A stretch of DNA of 64,000 nucleotides from JABWAJ01 sp038323375 (GTDB lineage Bacteria > Bacteroidota > Bacteroidia > Chitinophagales > Saprospiraceae): contig JBBQGV010000006.1 of the NCBI GenBank assembly GCA_038323375.1, forward strand, positions 1 to 64,000, written 5' to 3'. Numbering within the stretch: the stretch's first letter is position 1; every line of letters begins with the position of its first letter. Under the pieces are notes generated by a model. That model had not been told where the DNA came from and searched no databases. It saw only the letters and a program-made list of their open reading frames with translations. Position numbers and translations under genes: made by a program. Positions 26,254 to 33,474 of this stretch are shown here, one piece after another.

Positions 26254-26982
26254 CTAACCACCTCCCTGGAGGACGAGGCGGAAGCCGAGATTAATAACGC
26301 GGTGGCCCGGCCCGTTGAGGCTGCGGGAAGCGGCGCGGCAGTGCCGCGGATAGCTGCCCCAGCTGCCGCCGCGAAACACGCGGAGGACGCCCCCGTCAGG
26401 CCGATCTACCCAAGCCTTTCCATCCTCCGGCGCTTTTTTATAATCATCATGCCATTGGTCCTCGCACCACTCCCAAACATTCCCGCTCATATCGTACAAA
26501 CCCAGGGCATTCGGCAGCAATAGCCCGACTTCATGCGTCTCCTGACCGCTATTTTCGCCGTACCAACCCACCTGATCCAGCAGGTCGCTGCCAGCGTAGC
26601 GGTAGCCTTCGCTTTCCCAATACGGGCCGCCGCGCGCCGCATATTCCCATTCCGCTTCGGTGGGCAGGCGGTAGTCGCGGTCGGTCATTTTATTCAACCC
26701 GGGCAAAAAAAGGTTTTTGATGTCGTCCCAGGATACCTGCTCAACGGGCCGCCGGGGGCCTTTAAAATTCGAAGGATTTTTTTTCGTCACGGCCTCCCAA
26801 AGCTCTTGGGTGACGGCAAATTCGCCCATCCAGAAGTTGCTCAGGCGCACGGGGTGGGCCGGTTTTTCATCTTTTTCAGCCTCTTTTTCCCCGGCTTCGC
26901 TGCCCATGCGGAATTCGCCGCCGGGAATATAGACCATGCGGAAGGAGGTGCGGTTCGGGAGTGTTTCGTTGTGGTATTTCAT
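26254..26982 (-). CDS. DGR target: FGE-sulfatase (C-type lectin fold) domain protein with variable C-terminus
   Basis: This is a 242-residue protein of formylglycine-generating-enzyme fold. Visible motifs are VYIPGGEFRMGS, FWMGEFAVTQELWEAVT, PVEQVSWDD, YRLPTEAEWEYAARGG, DMSGNVWEWCED and FRGGSW. Residues 197-239 are the variable region. Such DGR targets use the fold as a binding scaffold rather than as an enzyme. There is no signal peptide, so it is probably cytosolic. ATG 26982 is chosen: the longer frame from 27060 is encoded by the 63-bp tandem repeats. It is the first gene of the DGR cassette. Confidence 0.92.
   Translation of the reverse strand: MKYHNETLPNRTSFRMVYIPGGEFRMGSEAGEKEAEKDEKPAHPVRLSNFWMGEFAVTQELWEAVTKKNPSNFKGPRRPVEQVSWDDIKNLFLPGLNKMTDRDYRLPTEAEWEYAARGGPYWESEGYRYAGSDLLDQVGWYGENSGQETHEVGLLLPNALGLYDMSGNVWEWCEDQWHDDYKKAPEDGKAWVDRPDGGVLRVFRGGSWGSYPRHCRAASRSLNGPGHRVINLGFRLVLQGGG
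26266..26394 (-). repeat. DGR variable region (VR)
   Basis: The 129-bp 3' end of the target gene is homologous to the template at 24340-24468. On the sense strand, changed codons include AAC to CTC, GGC, AGC and CAC, AAT to TAT and ATT, and GAC to GGC. The template NNN triplets become GSY and SLN. Invariant blocks encode RGGSW, CRAA and NLGFRLVLQ. The stop codon TAG follows three codons after the repeat ends. Confidence 0.95.
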
Positions 26983-27025
26983 CTGTACCGTGGTTGTGGG
27001 GGTGAAAGTAGGGAAAATTTGAGGA

Positions 27026-27151
27026 AGCGAAATGTGTTCCGTTTGCGACAGAGGGAACACCTTTTTGGAAAGGTGTCACCTCCGGGATAGCGAAATGTGT
27101 TCTGCTTGCGACAGAGGGAACACCTTTTTGGAAAGGTGTCACCTCCGGGCT
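27026..27151. repeat. 63-bp direct tandem repeat with internal hairpin
   Basis: Two copies (27026-27088 and 27089-27151) differ at only a few bases. Each contains ACACCTTT-TTGG-AAAGGTGT, a perfect 8-bp hairpin. They lie between the 3' end of the lipoxygenase-like gene and the start of the DGR target, so they could serve as terminators or as an upstream regulatory region of the target. Confidence 0.75.
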
Positions 27152-27163
27152 TTGGGTTAATGC

Positions 27164-29068
27164 CTACGTCTCAATATTCCGCGGCCACTGATAGAACTGC
27201 GGGGTTGGCGCGTCGTAGTCGGCGATAAACCCGTGGATGTATTCGCGGAAAGCGATGAGGGCGGCGTTGCGCGGTTCGGATGGGTCATCGCCGAAGATCA
27301 GTTCGGTCTTATTCCCGGCAAGGGGCAGGAACGGCACGTAGGGCGCGGAAAAGGCGAACGTAAAATAGAACGTCATCATTTCTCCGATGGTACCGGTTTT
27401 GGGCAGGTAGCGGAGGAGCGCTTCGGTGGAGATGTCTGCGTTCGCCGGCGGAATGTCGGTCAGTTGCAGGCAGGGCGGAAAATTGGCAACGAAAGACAGC
27501 ACCGGGTTGGCGCTGTGGTTGAGGCGCGCCGAGCCGTGGGCCGTGAGCCGGAACACCCAGCTTTGCAGCATCCGGATGAGGTTGGCACGGCTGTCCAAAG
27601 CCGGCAAACCGACTACGTTGCCCTCTTCGGGGTTGATAGAAGCGGCCAACCAGGCTTGCAATTGTTTATCGGCAGTGACGGTTGTGTCGTCGGCCCAAGT
27701 GTGGTTGACGAAGGCGCTCACGTAGTCGCCGGTTGCCTGCCAGAGTTGCAGCATCTGCCCGGCGATGCGGAACTGATCCCAATCGCTGTCGAGGGTGAAG
27801 TCTGATTTCAGGATGCCGAATTTTCCGAGGGTTACATCGGGGTCGTCGTCGAAATAGGCGCGGCCTTTCGCGAACGCGTCGGTCATGGCGATGAATTGGG
27901 TGGCCGAACTCACCGAAGTTGGCGGGGCAACACCTTTCCAAAGCAACAGCAGCACATTGTCGAAAGGCAGCAGAAAATTGATTTGTGGTGCCATGAACTG
28001 CCGCAGCGGGTGGCTTTCTTCCACCTCGTTGCTCAGCGTCATCACCAAAGCGGCGCTCACGATGTGCCAGTGGTACACGTGTCCCATCCAGATGCCGTAG
28101 AGGGTGATGGAGGTTTTGGCGGCCTGGAGGGCGTAGAGCCAGGCACCAGTGGTAGCCACGCCGTAGGTATAGATTTGCTTTTGGGTTCCCTGATGACCCG
28201 TTACGATGACTTTGATGGGTTGCAGCGCTTTGGTGGACGGATCTTGCGCCAGCAGGGTGAGCGTGGCAGGCGTGAAGCGCGGGTTGCCTTTTACGGTTTG
28301 CGGTTGCAGGATTTCATAAAACCGCAAGTCTATGGCGTAGAGCAGCTGGCGTTCCAGCAGCACCTCGATGTCTGCCGTCCATTCTTCGCCGAACGCGGCT
28401 TTGAAATTAGTGGCGCTTTGGGCGTTCACTTTTTGTAAAATGAGCAGGTTATAGGCAAAGCCGTGCTGTGCGATGGTGGGCCAAAACTCGCGGTTGGCCA
28501 CTTCGGGGTCGGTGAGGGTAGCTGCGCGCAGGGCAAGCTGGGGTTCGCCTTCCTCATAAACGGCGTTAAAGGTGGTCCAGGACAGGGCAAACTGCTCTGG
28601 CGTGGTCAGCGAAAGCAGGGTGATCGGGTCTTCTTCGTGGGCAGTCAGTACATGGGCGTTGTCTTCGAGGCGGCTGCGCACTTTTTCGGGCCGCAGTTCA
28701 TTTTCCTCAATGGCAGTTTCCATGACGGCCTTCAATTGCTGCCGATCCATTTCCTGTTCAGCGGGCACATCTTTTCCACGGCCATAGAGGTACGAATAGC
28801 CGTTGGCGTCAAAATCACCAATTTTGTAGGTATTGTTGAGGCCGGATTTGGCTTGGGTGGTCGCGTAAGCGCGTTTGCTCAGTCGAAGCAGGGTGTCGGG
28901 AATTTCAGTGAGGACAAAGGGTACACCAGGGATGTTCGGGTAGCCCAGCAAATGCAGGGGCAGGCGGGGAATGCGTTTTCCGTATTTCCGTCGCCGGAAA
29001 AGGAAATACGCCGCGATACTCAGCAGCAAAAGTAGGCCAAGCAGCAGAAGGAGATTTTTCCAATCCAT
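27164..29068 (-). CDS. Membrane-anchored lipoxygenase-like protein
   Basis: The protein has about 634 residues. Residues 5-23 form a membrane anchor (LLLLLGLLLLLSIAAYFLF), then basic residues. The body resembles lipoxygenases: HVYHWH near 330-335 fits the H-x4-H iron-ligand pair, EESHPLRQFMAPQ near 350 fits the conserved HP-LL-PH region, and AHGSARLN near 508 is where the third His ligand is expected. The usual C-terminal Ile ligand is not evident (it ends NIET), so catalysis is uncertain. It would oxygenate polyunsaturated fatty acids. ATG 29068 is used because the longer frame to 29131 reads into the MITE. Lipoxygenases are infrequent in bacteria. Confidence 0.7.
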   Translation of the reverse strand: MDWKNLLLLLGLLLLLSIAAYFLFRRRKYGKRIPRLPLHLLGYPNIPGVPFVLTEIPDTLLRLSKRAYATTQAKSGLNNTYKIGDFDANGYSYLYGRGKDVPAEQEMDRQQLKAVMETAIEENELRPEKVRSRLEDNAHVLTAHEEDPITLLSLTTPEQFALSWTTFNAVYEEGEPQLALRAATLTDPEVANREFWPTIAQHGFAYNLLILQKVNAQSATNFKAAFGEEWTADIEVLLERQLLYAIDLRFYEILQPQTVKGNPRFTPATLTLLAQDPSTKALQPIKVIVTGHQGTQKQIYTYGVATTGAWLYALQAAKTSITLYGIWMGHVYHWHIVSAALVMTLSNEVEESHPLRQFMAPQINFLLPFDNVLLLLWKGVAPPTSVSSATQFIAMTDAFAKGRAYFDDDPDVTLGKFGILKSDFTLDSDWDQFRIAGQMLQLWQATGDYVSAFVNHTWADDTTVTADKQLQAWLAASINPEEGNVVGLPALDSRANLIRMLQSWVFRLTAHGSARLNHSANPVLSFVANFPPCLQLTDIPPANADISTEALLRYLPKTGTIGEMMTFYFTFAFSAPYVPFLPLAGNKTELIFGDDPSEPRNAALIAFREYIHGFIADYDAPTPQFYQWPRNIET

Positions 29069-29084
29069 AATAGGTAAGGGTTTA

Positions 29085-29242
29085 GGAGCGTGTCGTAATA
29101 ACTTCCCTGTTTGTGCGGTGGCTTTTTCCATCAGGCTGCGTTGATCGTCGGTCGCGTAGCTTAGGCTATGCTCCCTTCTCTCGCCTTGCCTGATGAAAAA
29201 ATCCCCTCACCCAATTCAAGTAACTTATTTACGACACGCTCT
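29085..29242 (-). mobile_element. MITE-like element, family 1, copy 2
   Basis: This is the inverted copy of 683-842. Ends are GGAGCGTGTCGTAATAACTT (left) and AAGTTATTTACGACACGCTC-type (right), with TTA on each side (29082-29084 and 29243-29245). It is non-coding. It lies 17 bases upstream of the lipoxygenase-like start codon and so may carry or disrupt its promoter. Confidence 0.75.
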
Positions 29243-29245
29243 TTA

Positions 29246-29464
29246 GCTTTTACAAAAGTAAGGTTGTTTGGTTAGAATATCAATATGGGGAGTTTGATGA
29301 TTTGAAAATTTGAGGAGCGCGGGGATGGGGACGGCAGAGCCTGGGAAATAGCGCGCACGGGGCGGAGGCGCTGCGCGAGCGGGCAGAACTTCGGCTTCGC
29401 TGAGTTACAGCTCTGGCGCGAGTGGAAAAAGCTACCTTTCATCAACTCCATCAATATGATGTGA
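29246..29464. other. Intergenic region with degenerate repeat, no gene
   Basis: It contains a GATTTGAAAATTTGAGGAG motif of the dispersed GATTTGA family. A segment near 29333-29380 (GGCAGAGCCTGGGAAATAG and following) resembles the tandem unit at 34432-34560. No coding region was seen. Confidence 0.4.
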
Positions 29465-30355
29465 TCAGGAGATCGGCGGAGTCGCAACTGGAGTGCGTGT
29501 TGTCGCAATGCAGACCAAAGCCACCAGCGGCCCCAGCGCATGCGGCAGGCGCAGCACCGTTTCGTGCAGCCATTGCGTCAGGGTATTGTCCCAAAATTCG
29601 GGGTTGAAATAAGCCCAGGTGCGCGCGACAGAGGTGGCTGTTCCCCAAAACACAGCATAGGCCAGCGCAATCACGACGGGTTTATGCCAGGGTAAAAAAA
29701 TGCAGATGCTGAGCAGGAAATCGAAGGCACCGGCGATGTTCAGGAATGCGACGGCCTGCTGTTCGTCGAAATGCAGGATTTTCATGGTCATTTCGACATA
29801 ATTGCCGGGGCGGGGGTAAAAACCTGTGGCGTAGAGGCCGTGGCAAATGAAGGTGAGCGCGATGGCGATTTTCAACCAGCGGATGAACCCGGGCGTTGGT
29901 GCGCCGTGGCGGTTCAACCAGACCAAAAAGAAGGGCGTTCCACATTGCAGGGCGAATTCTAAAAACTCGCCGGCAAAAAAGAACTTTTCTTTGGTATACA
30001 AAAACGCCAAAAATACCAACGCTACGCCGCCCGCTGTGACGATCCAGGAAGCCGGGCGTCCCAAGCGGGGCAGCGCGATCGCACAGACGGCGCACAAGAC
30101 ATAAAACCAGCCCATGCCGCGCGTGAAAGCGTCAATCGCCGCATCCACGCGGGGACTTGTCACGTAGTCAGACCAGTCCATGCCGAAAGCGGCTACGATG
30201 CTTTTCATCCAGCGTTCGTCCCAAAGCAGGGTGCGGTAAGGCGCATCGAAGCGGAGATGCTGCCAGGCGCGTCCTGTAAAAACGCAGACCGCGGCGATTT
30301 GGAGGAGCAATCGGGGTTGGAGTAGCGGATGTTGCAATGAGGTTTGGTTAGTCAC
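29465..30355 (-). CDS. Multipass membrane protein of unknown function
   Basis: The 296-residue protein has roughly seven hydrophobic segments, for example GWFYVLCAVCAIAL, WIVTAGGVALVFLAFLY, IAIALTFICHGLYATGFY, FLLSICIFLPW and PVVIALAYAVFWG. His and Arg residues occur in or near the helices (CHGLYATGFYPRPGNY). There is some likeness to DoxX-type proteins, but not enough to name it. A GTG start at 30355 is used. It is separated from the lipoxygenase-like gene by a MITE, so co-transcription is doubtful. Confidence 0.65.
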   Translation of the reverse strand: MTNQTSLQHPLLQPRLLLQIAAVCVFTGRAWQHLRFDAPYRTLLWDERWMKSIVAAFGMDWSDYVTSPRVDAAIDAFTRGMGWFYVLCAVCAIALPRLGRPASWIVTAGGVALVFLAFLYTKEKFFFAGEFLEFALQCGTPFFLVWLNRHGAPTPGFIRWLKIAIALTFICHGLYATGFYPRPGNYVEMTMKILHFDEQQAVAFLNIAGAFDFLLSICIFLPWHKPVVIALAYAVFWGTATSVARTWAYFNPEFWDNTLTQWLHETVLRLPHALGPLVALVCIATTRTPVATPPIS

Positions 30356-30379
30356 AGACTTTGTTTTTTATTTGCTCTA

Positions 30380-30387
30380 CAAAGATA
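30380..30387 (-). promoter_or_regulatory. Putative -7 box (TATCTTTG)
   Basis: TATCTTTG on the minus strand lies 25 bases upstream of the membrane-protein start and fits TAnnTTTG. No clear -33 partner was seen. Confidence 0.4.
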
Positions 30388-30466
30388 CGGTTCAATTCAT
30401 CAGGTTTTGAATACGAGGTGTCTTATATCAATAATCTAAAATCTGATGTCTAAAATATAACGTCCA

Positions 30467-30594
30467 ATGCCGACCATCCAGTTAATCTACCTCATACACG
30501 AGTCTGAAGCAGCGGCGCAGCGCATTTCCAACTTACTGTTGGCAGCGCGTTTGGTGGCTTGCGCCAATATTTTTCCCATTCAAAGCGCTTATTG
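30467..30594 (+). pseudogene. Truncated cutA (N-terminal fragment)
   Basis: The first ~42 residues (IQLIYLIHESEAAAQRISNL, then ARLVACANIFPIQSAY) match the start of CutA divalent-cation-tolerance proteins, including the LVACANI...P..S.Y segment. The sequence then loses all CutA character: the expected W-x-G-K continuation and the rest of the ~105-residue protein are missing. The frame stays open to 30817 only by chance, overlapping the next gene. The break coincides with a promoter box for the OmpA gene, so a deletion joined the two. Confidence 0.65.
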
Positions 30595-30596
30595 CT

Positions 30597-30604
30597 TAAC
30601 TTTG
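30597..30604 (+). promoter_or_regulatory. Putative -7 box (TAACTTTG)
   Basis: TAACTTTG matches TAnnTTTG and lies about 85 bases before the OmpA-family start. It directly follows the cutA remnant. Confidence 0.5.
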
Positions 30605-30689
30605 CAAGGTGAGCGACCCTTCTCCGGATGCGGCATTGTAACAAATATGCTTTGGTTTCGTATCCGAAGAAATAAACCAGTAGTATGCT

Positions 30690-32732
30690 ATGAGAAAACA
30701 AACCTGTCTGCTGATTCTCCTCCTCGGCGCGGTTTCGTTGCCCGGGTTTGCCCAACAGGCGAAATTAAAAAAGGCGCAATTCTACATGGAAACGCTCAAT
30801 TACGGAGCGGCCATTGACCTGTATAAACAGGTGCTGGAAAAGCGCGACCTGCCGGAAGCAAAAGCGGCGATTGCCGAAGCTTACCGCAAACTCAACGATT
30901 GCGTAAATGCCGAACTCTGGTACGCACAGGTTGTGCAATTGCCGGATGCCACGCCTTTCCAAAAATACTACTACGGCCTCATGTTGCAACGCAATGGCAA
31001 ATGCGAAGATGCAACTTATTGGTACGAACAGTTCCTGAAACAGCGCCCTTACGATGTCCGCAAAAAACAGTTGGCGCGGGCTTGCGCCTACCGCGAGGAA
31101 TTGATGGCACCGCACGCCGATAACTTTGTCTTATCCCGCCCCGGATTCAATGGTGCAGCCAGCGATATTGGCCCTGCGTTTTACCACGACGGGTTGGTTT
31201 TTGGCTCTACACGGGTTACCGAAGGCGGCGCTGAAAACGCCAAAGCATTCTTTGATTTGTACTTTGTGCCGGTTTCCATGCGGGCGGATACTTCGGTTTA
31301 TGGGCAGCCAACCCTTTTTTCCCCGCAACTAAAATCTCGTTTTCACGATGCCATTGCCACCTTCAGCAACGACCAAAAAGAGGTTTATTTTACGCGAAAC
31401 CGCAAAGTGGAAGGAGTAGAAGACAAATTCGCGGTCAATCGCTTAGAGATCATGTACGCAACGTTAACGGACAGCATCACCTGGGGCAACCTGACGCCGC
31501 TTCCTTTCAATAATACCGCTTATTCGGTGGCGCATCCGGCCCTTTCGCCCGACGGCAACCGGCTGTTTTTTTCCTCCGATATGCCGGGTGGCTTCGGCGG
31601 CAAAGACATTTATGTATGCGGACGCGAAGGCGGACTTTGGGGCAAACCAGTCAACCTGGGGCCCAATATCAATACCGACAGCGACGAATTGTACCCGTTT
31701 TACCACAGCGACCAACGGTTGTATTTTTCTTCCGACGGGCATTTCGGATTGGGCGGCCAGGATGTTTTCGTCAGTCGGGAATTGTCGGGCGGAGAGTGGG
31801 AAGCGGTGGAAAATTTAGGCAACCCGGCGAATACAGAATTTGACGATTTTGGTTTTATTTTGAGCGCTGACGGACGCGAAGGCTATTTTGCATCGGACCG
31901 AACGGGCAACGACGATATTTACCATTTCAGCCAAAAGAAAGCAGTGCTGCCCGTTGATTATGAAGCGATTGCTGAAGCGATTGCTGAAGTGGTGCCGGTG
32001 GTGCAGCTCATCGTGTTGAATGGCAAAGTGGTGCATCACTTAGACGGCTCTCCTTTAGCCGGTGCTTCGGTACAATTGATGTCGGAAGCCGGCGGCCATG
32101 CGCTGGCGGGCATCACGAACAACGCGGGGGAGTTTTCGATCGCGCTGACACCGGGTTCCTGTTACAAAGTGCGCGCCGAAAAAGGCGATTTTTTTGCCTA
32201 CACCCTCGATGAAAATATTTGCGCCGACCATTTAAAAACCAAGCCTTTGGAAATCCAGTTGCTGCCCTTCCGAACGAAAACAGCGACCGAAAAAATTGTT
32301 CCGGCGGTGGATAAATCGCGCGAACAAACAGCGCTGTTCAAAACCGGCAATTCTAAAAATACCGACAACAATGGCAGCATCGCCTATATGCTGAATATTT
32401 ATTACGATTTCCAGCGATCGAGCGTGCGAGCCGACGGCCTGGGCGAGTTGAAAAAATTGTTGAAACTGCTCGAAGACAATCCAGAGCTGAAATTGGAAAT
32501 CAGTTCGCATACCGACAGCCGCGGTTCGGAAAGCTATAACCTCCAATTGTCGCAACGCCGTGCGGATGCAATCGTAGCCTGGCTGGCTTCAAAAGGCATC
32601 CCTGCTGACCGGCTGGTGGCCAAGGGCTACGGTGAAACCAAGCCCGTCAACCAATGCAGCGACGGCACGCCGTGCAGCGAAGAAGCGCATCAGTTGAACC
32701 GAAGGACGGAGTTTAAGGTGGTGGGGGATTGA
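30690..32732 (+). CDS. OmpA-family protein with TPR, PD40 and CarboxypepD_reg domains (PorE-like)
   Basis: The 680-residue exported protein has a signal peptide (LLILLLGAVSLPGFAQQ). Its domains are, in order, TPR-like helices (about 25-140), WD40-like/PD40 beta-propeller repeats (about 150-420; ALSPDGNRLFFSSDMPGG and DQRLYFSSDGHFGLGGQD), a carboxypeptidase-regulatory-like domain (about 445-530), and a C-terminal OmpA domain (about 570-680) with the peptidoglycan-binding segment ISSHTDSRGSESYNLQLSQR. This architecture is that of PorE and related type IX secretion proteins, which link the secretion ring to peptidoglycan. Several such paralogues exist per genome, so the exact role is uncertain. 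Confidence 0.85.
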   Translation: MRKQTCLLILLLGAVSLPGFAQQAKLKKAQFYMETLNYGAAIDLYKQVLEKRDLPEAKAAIAEAYRKLNDCVNAELWYAQVVQLPDATPFQKYYYGLMLQRNGKCEDATYWYEQFLKQRPYDVRKKQLARACAYREELMAPHADNFVLSRPGFNGAASDIGPAFYHDGLVFGSTRVTEGGAENAKAFFDLYFVPVSMRADTSVYGQPTLFSPQLKSRFHDAIATFSNDQKEVYFTRNRKVEGVEDKFAVNRLEIMYATLTDSITWGNLTPLPFNNTAYSVAHPALSPDGNRLFFSSDMPGGFGGKDIYVCGREGGLWGKPVNLGPNINTDSDELYPFYHSDQRLYFSSDGHFGLGGQDVFVSRELSGGEWEAVENLGNPANTEFDDFGFILSADGREGYFASDRTGNDDIYHFSQKKAVLPVDYEAIAEAIAEVVPVVQLIVLNGKVVHHLDGSPLAGASVQLMSEAGGHALAGITNNAGEFSIALTPGSCYKVRAEKGDFFAYTLDENICADHLKTKPLEIQLLPFRTKTATEKIVPAVDKSREQTALFKTGNSKNTDNNGSIAYMLNIYYDFQRSSVRADGLGELKKLLKLLEDNPELKLEISSHTDSRGSESYNLQLSQRRADAIVAWLASKGIPADRLVAKGYGETKPVNQCSDGTPCSEEAHQLNRRTEFKVVGD

Positions 32733-32733
32733 G

Positions 32734-32772
32734 GATTTGAGGATTTGACGGGAAGCATCGAATCCTCAAATC
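32734..32772. terminator. Hairpin between the OmpA gene and pxpB
   Basis: GATTTGAGGATT (32734-32745) and AATCCTCAAATC (32761-32772) form a perfect 12-bp stem with a 15-base loop, immediately after the OmpA stop codon. It is built from the GATTTGAGGATT motif that recurs in other gaps of this window. No T-tract follows, so a terminator role is only possible. Confidence 0.45.
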
Positions 32773-32793
32773 ACCAAATACTCAAAATTTATC

Positions 32794-33474
32794 ATGTTAT
32801 TTCCAAAATATTCAATCCTAAGCGAATCCGCTGTTTGTGTAACTTTTGGCGAAAAGCCGGAAGAAGGGGTTTGGCAACAAGTACAAACGCTTGATGCCCG
32901 CTTGCGGGAACGGCCGTTTCCGGGACTTTTGGCTACCGTGCCTGCTATTGTAACCCTGACCGTGCATTTCGATCCGATGGCCGTGTTCCGGCGACAGCCG
33001 ATGGGCATTCCGGCAGCAGCGGTGCTTGGGGAGCTTAAAAACCTGGGTGCAACTTTGGCATCTGTACAAGACCTTCCTAAAACGCTTATCAAAATTCCGG
33101 TGCGCTACGGCGGCGCATTTGGCACCGATTTACCCGAAGTAGTTGACCGCCTTCAATTGAGTGAAGCCGAGGTGATCCAACTGCACAGCGAAACCTTGTT
33201 GCGGGTCTTGATGATCGGTTTTGCACCGGGCTTTCCTTATATGGGTTTGCTTCCTTCGGCGCTGGAATTGCCGCGAAAAAAAACCATCAGCCGGAAAGTG
33301 CCAGCCGGGAGCGTTGCCATCGCGGGAAACATGACCTGCATCTACCCCAATGAATCTCCAGCTGGCTGGCACGTCATTGGTCAAACCGAACTAAAATTAT
33401 TCGATGCCTTTGCGCCTGAACCCTGTTTGTTAAGCCCAGGGATGCAGGTGCGTTTCATCTCCATAAAAACATGA
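32794..33474 (+). CDS. pxpB: 5-oxoprolinase subunit PxpB
   Basis: The 226-residue protein is of the allophanate hydrolase subunit 1 / KipI family. Characteristic segments are IKIPVRYGGAFGTDLPEV, the FAPGFPYMGLLP motif near 147-158 and GSVAIAGNMTCIYPNESPAGWHVIG near 178-202. With PxpC and PxpA it forms the ATP-dependent 5-oxoprolinase that opens pyroglutamate to glutamate in the cytosol. Its stop overlaps the pxpC start by 4 bp (ATGA). Confidence 0.92.
   Translation: MLFPKYSILSESAVCVTFGEKPEEGVWQQVQTLDARLRERPFPGLLATVPAIVTLTVHFDPMAVFRRQPMGIPAAAVLGELKNLGATLASVQDLPKTLIKIPVRYGGAFGTDLPEVVDRLQLSEAEVIQLHSETLLRVLMIGFAPGFPYMGLLPSALELPRKKTISRKVPAGSVAIAGNMTCIYPNESPAGWHVIGQTELKLFDAFAPEPCLLSPGMQVRFISIKT

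Noticed and set aside
27026..27151. 63-bp repeats considered as a CRISPR array or as the N-terminus of the FGE protein
   Set aside because: Only two contiguous copies without spacers; the open frame through them is repeat-derived and the FGE-family start fits ATG 26982.
14539..27151. Island considered as a prophage or integrative element
   Set aside because: No integrase, phage structural gene, tRNA attachment site or matching end repeats were seen at its borders.
29069..29131. Upstream extension of the lipoxygenase-like frame
   Set aside because: It reads into the family-1 element; the ATG at 29068 precedes a proper membrane anchor.
30595..30817. Continuation of the CutA-like frame as a full 116-residue protein
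   Set aside because: After residue 42 the translation loses all family similarity and overlaps the signal peptide of the next gene.
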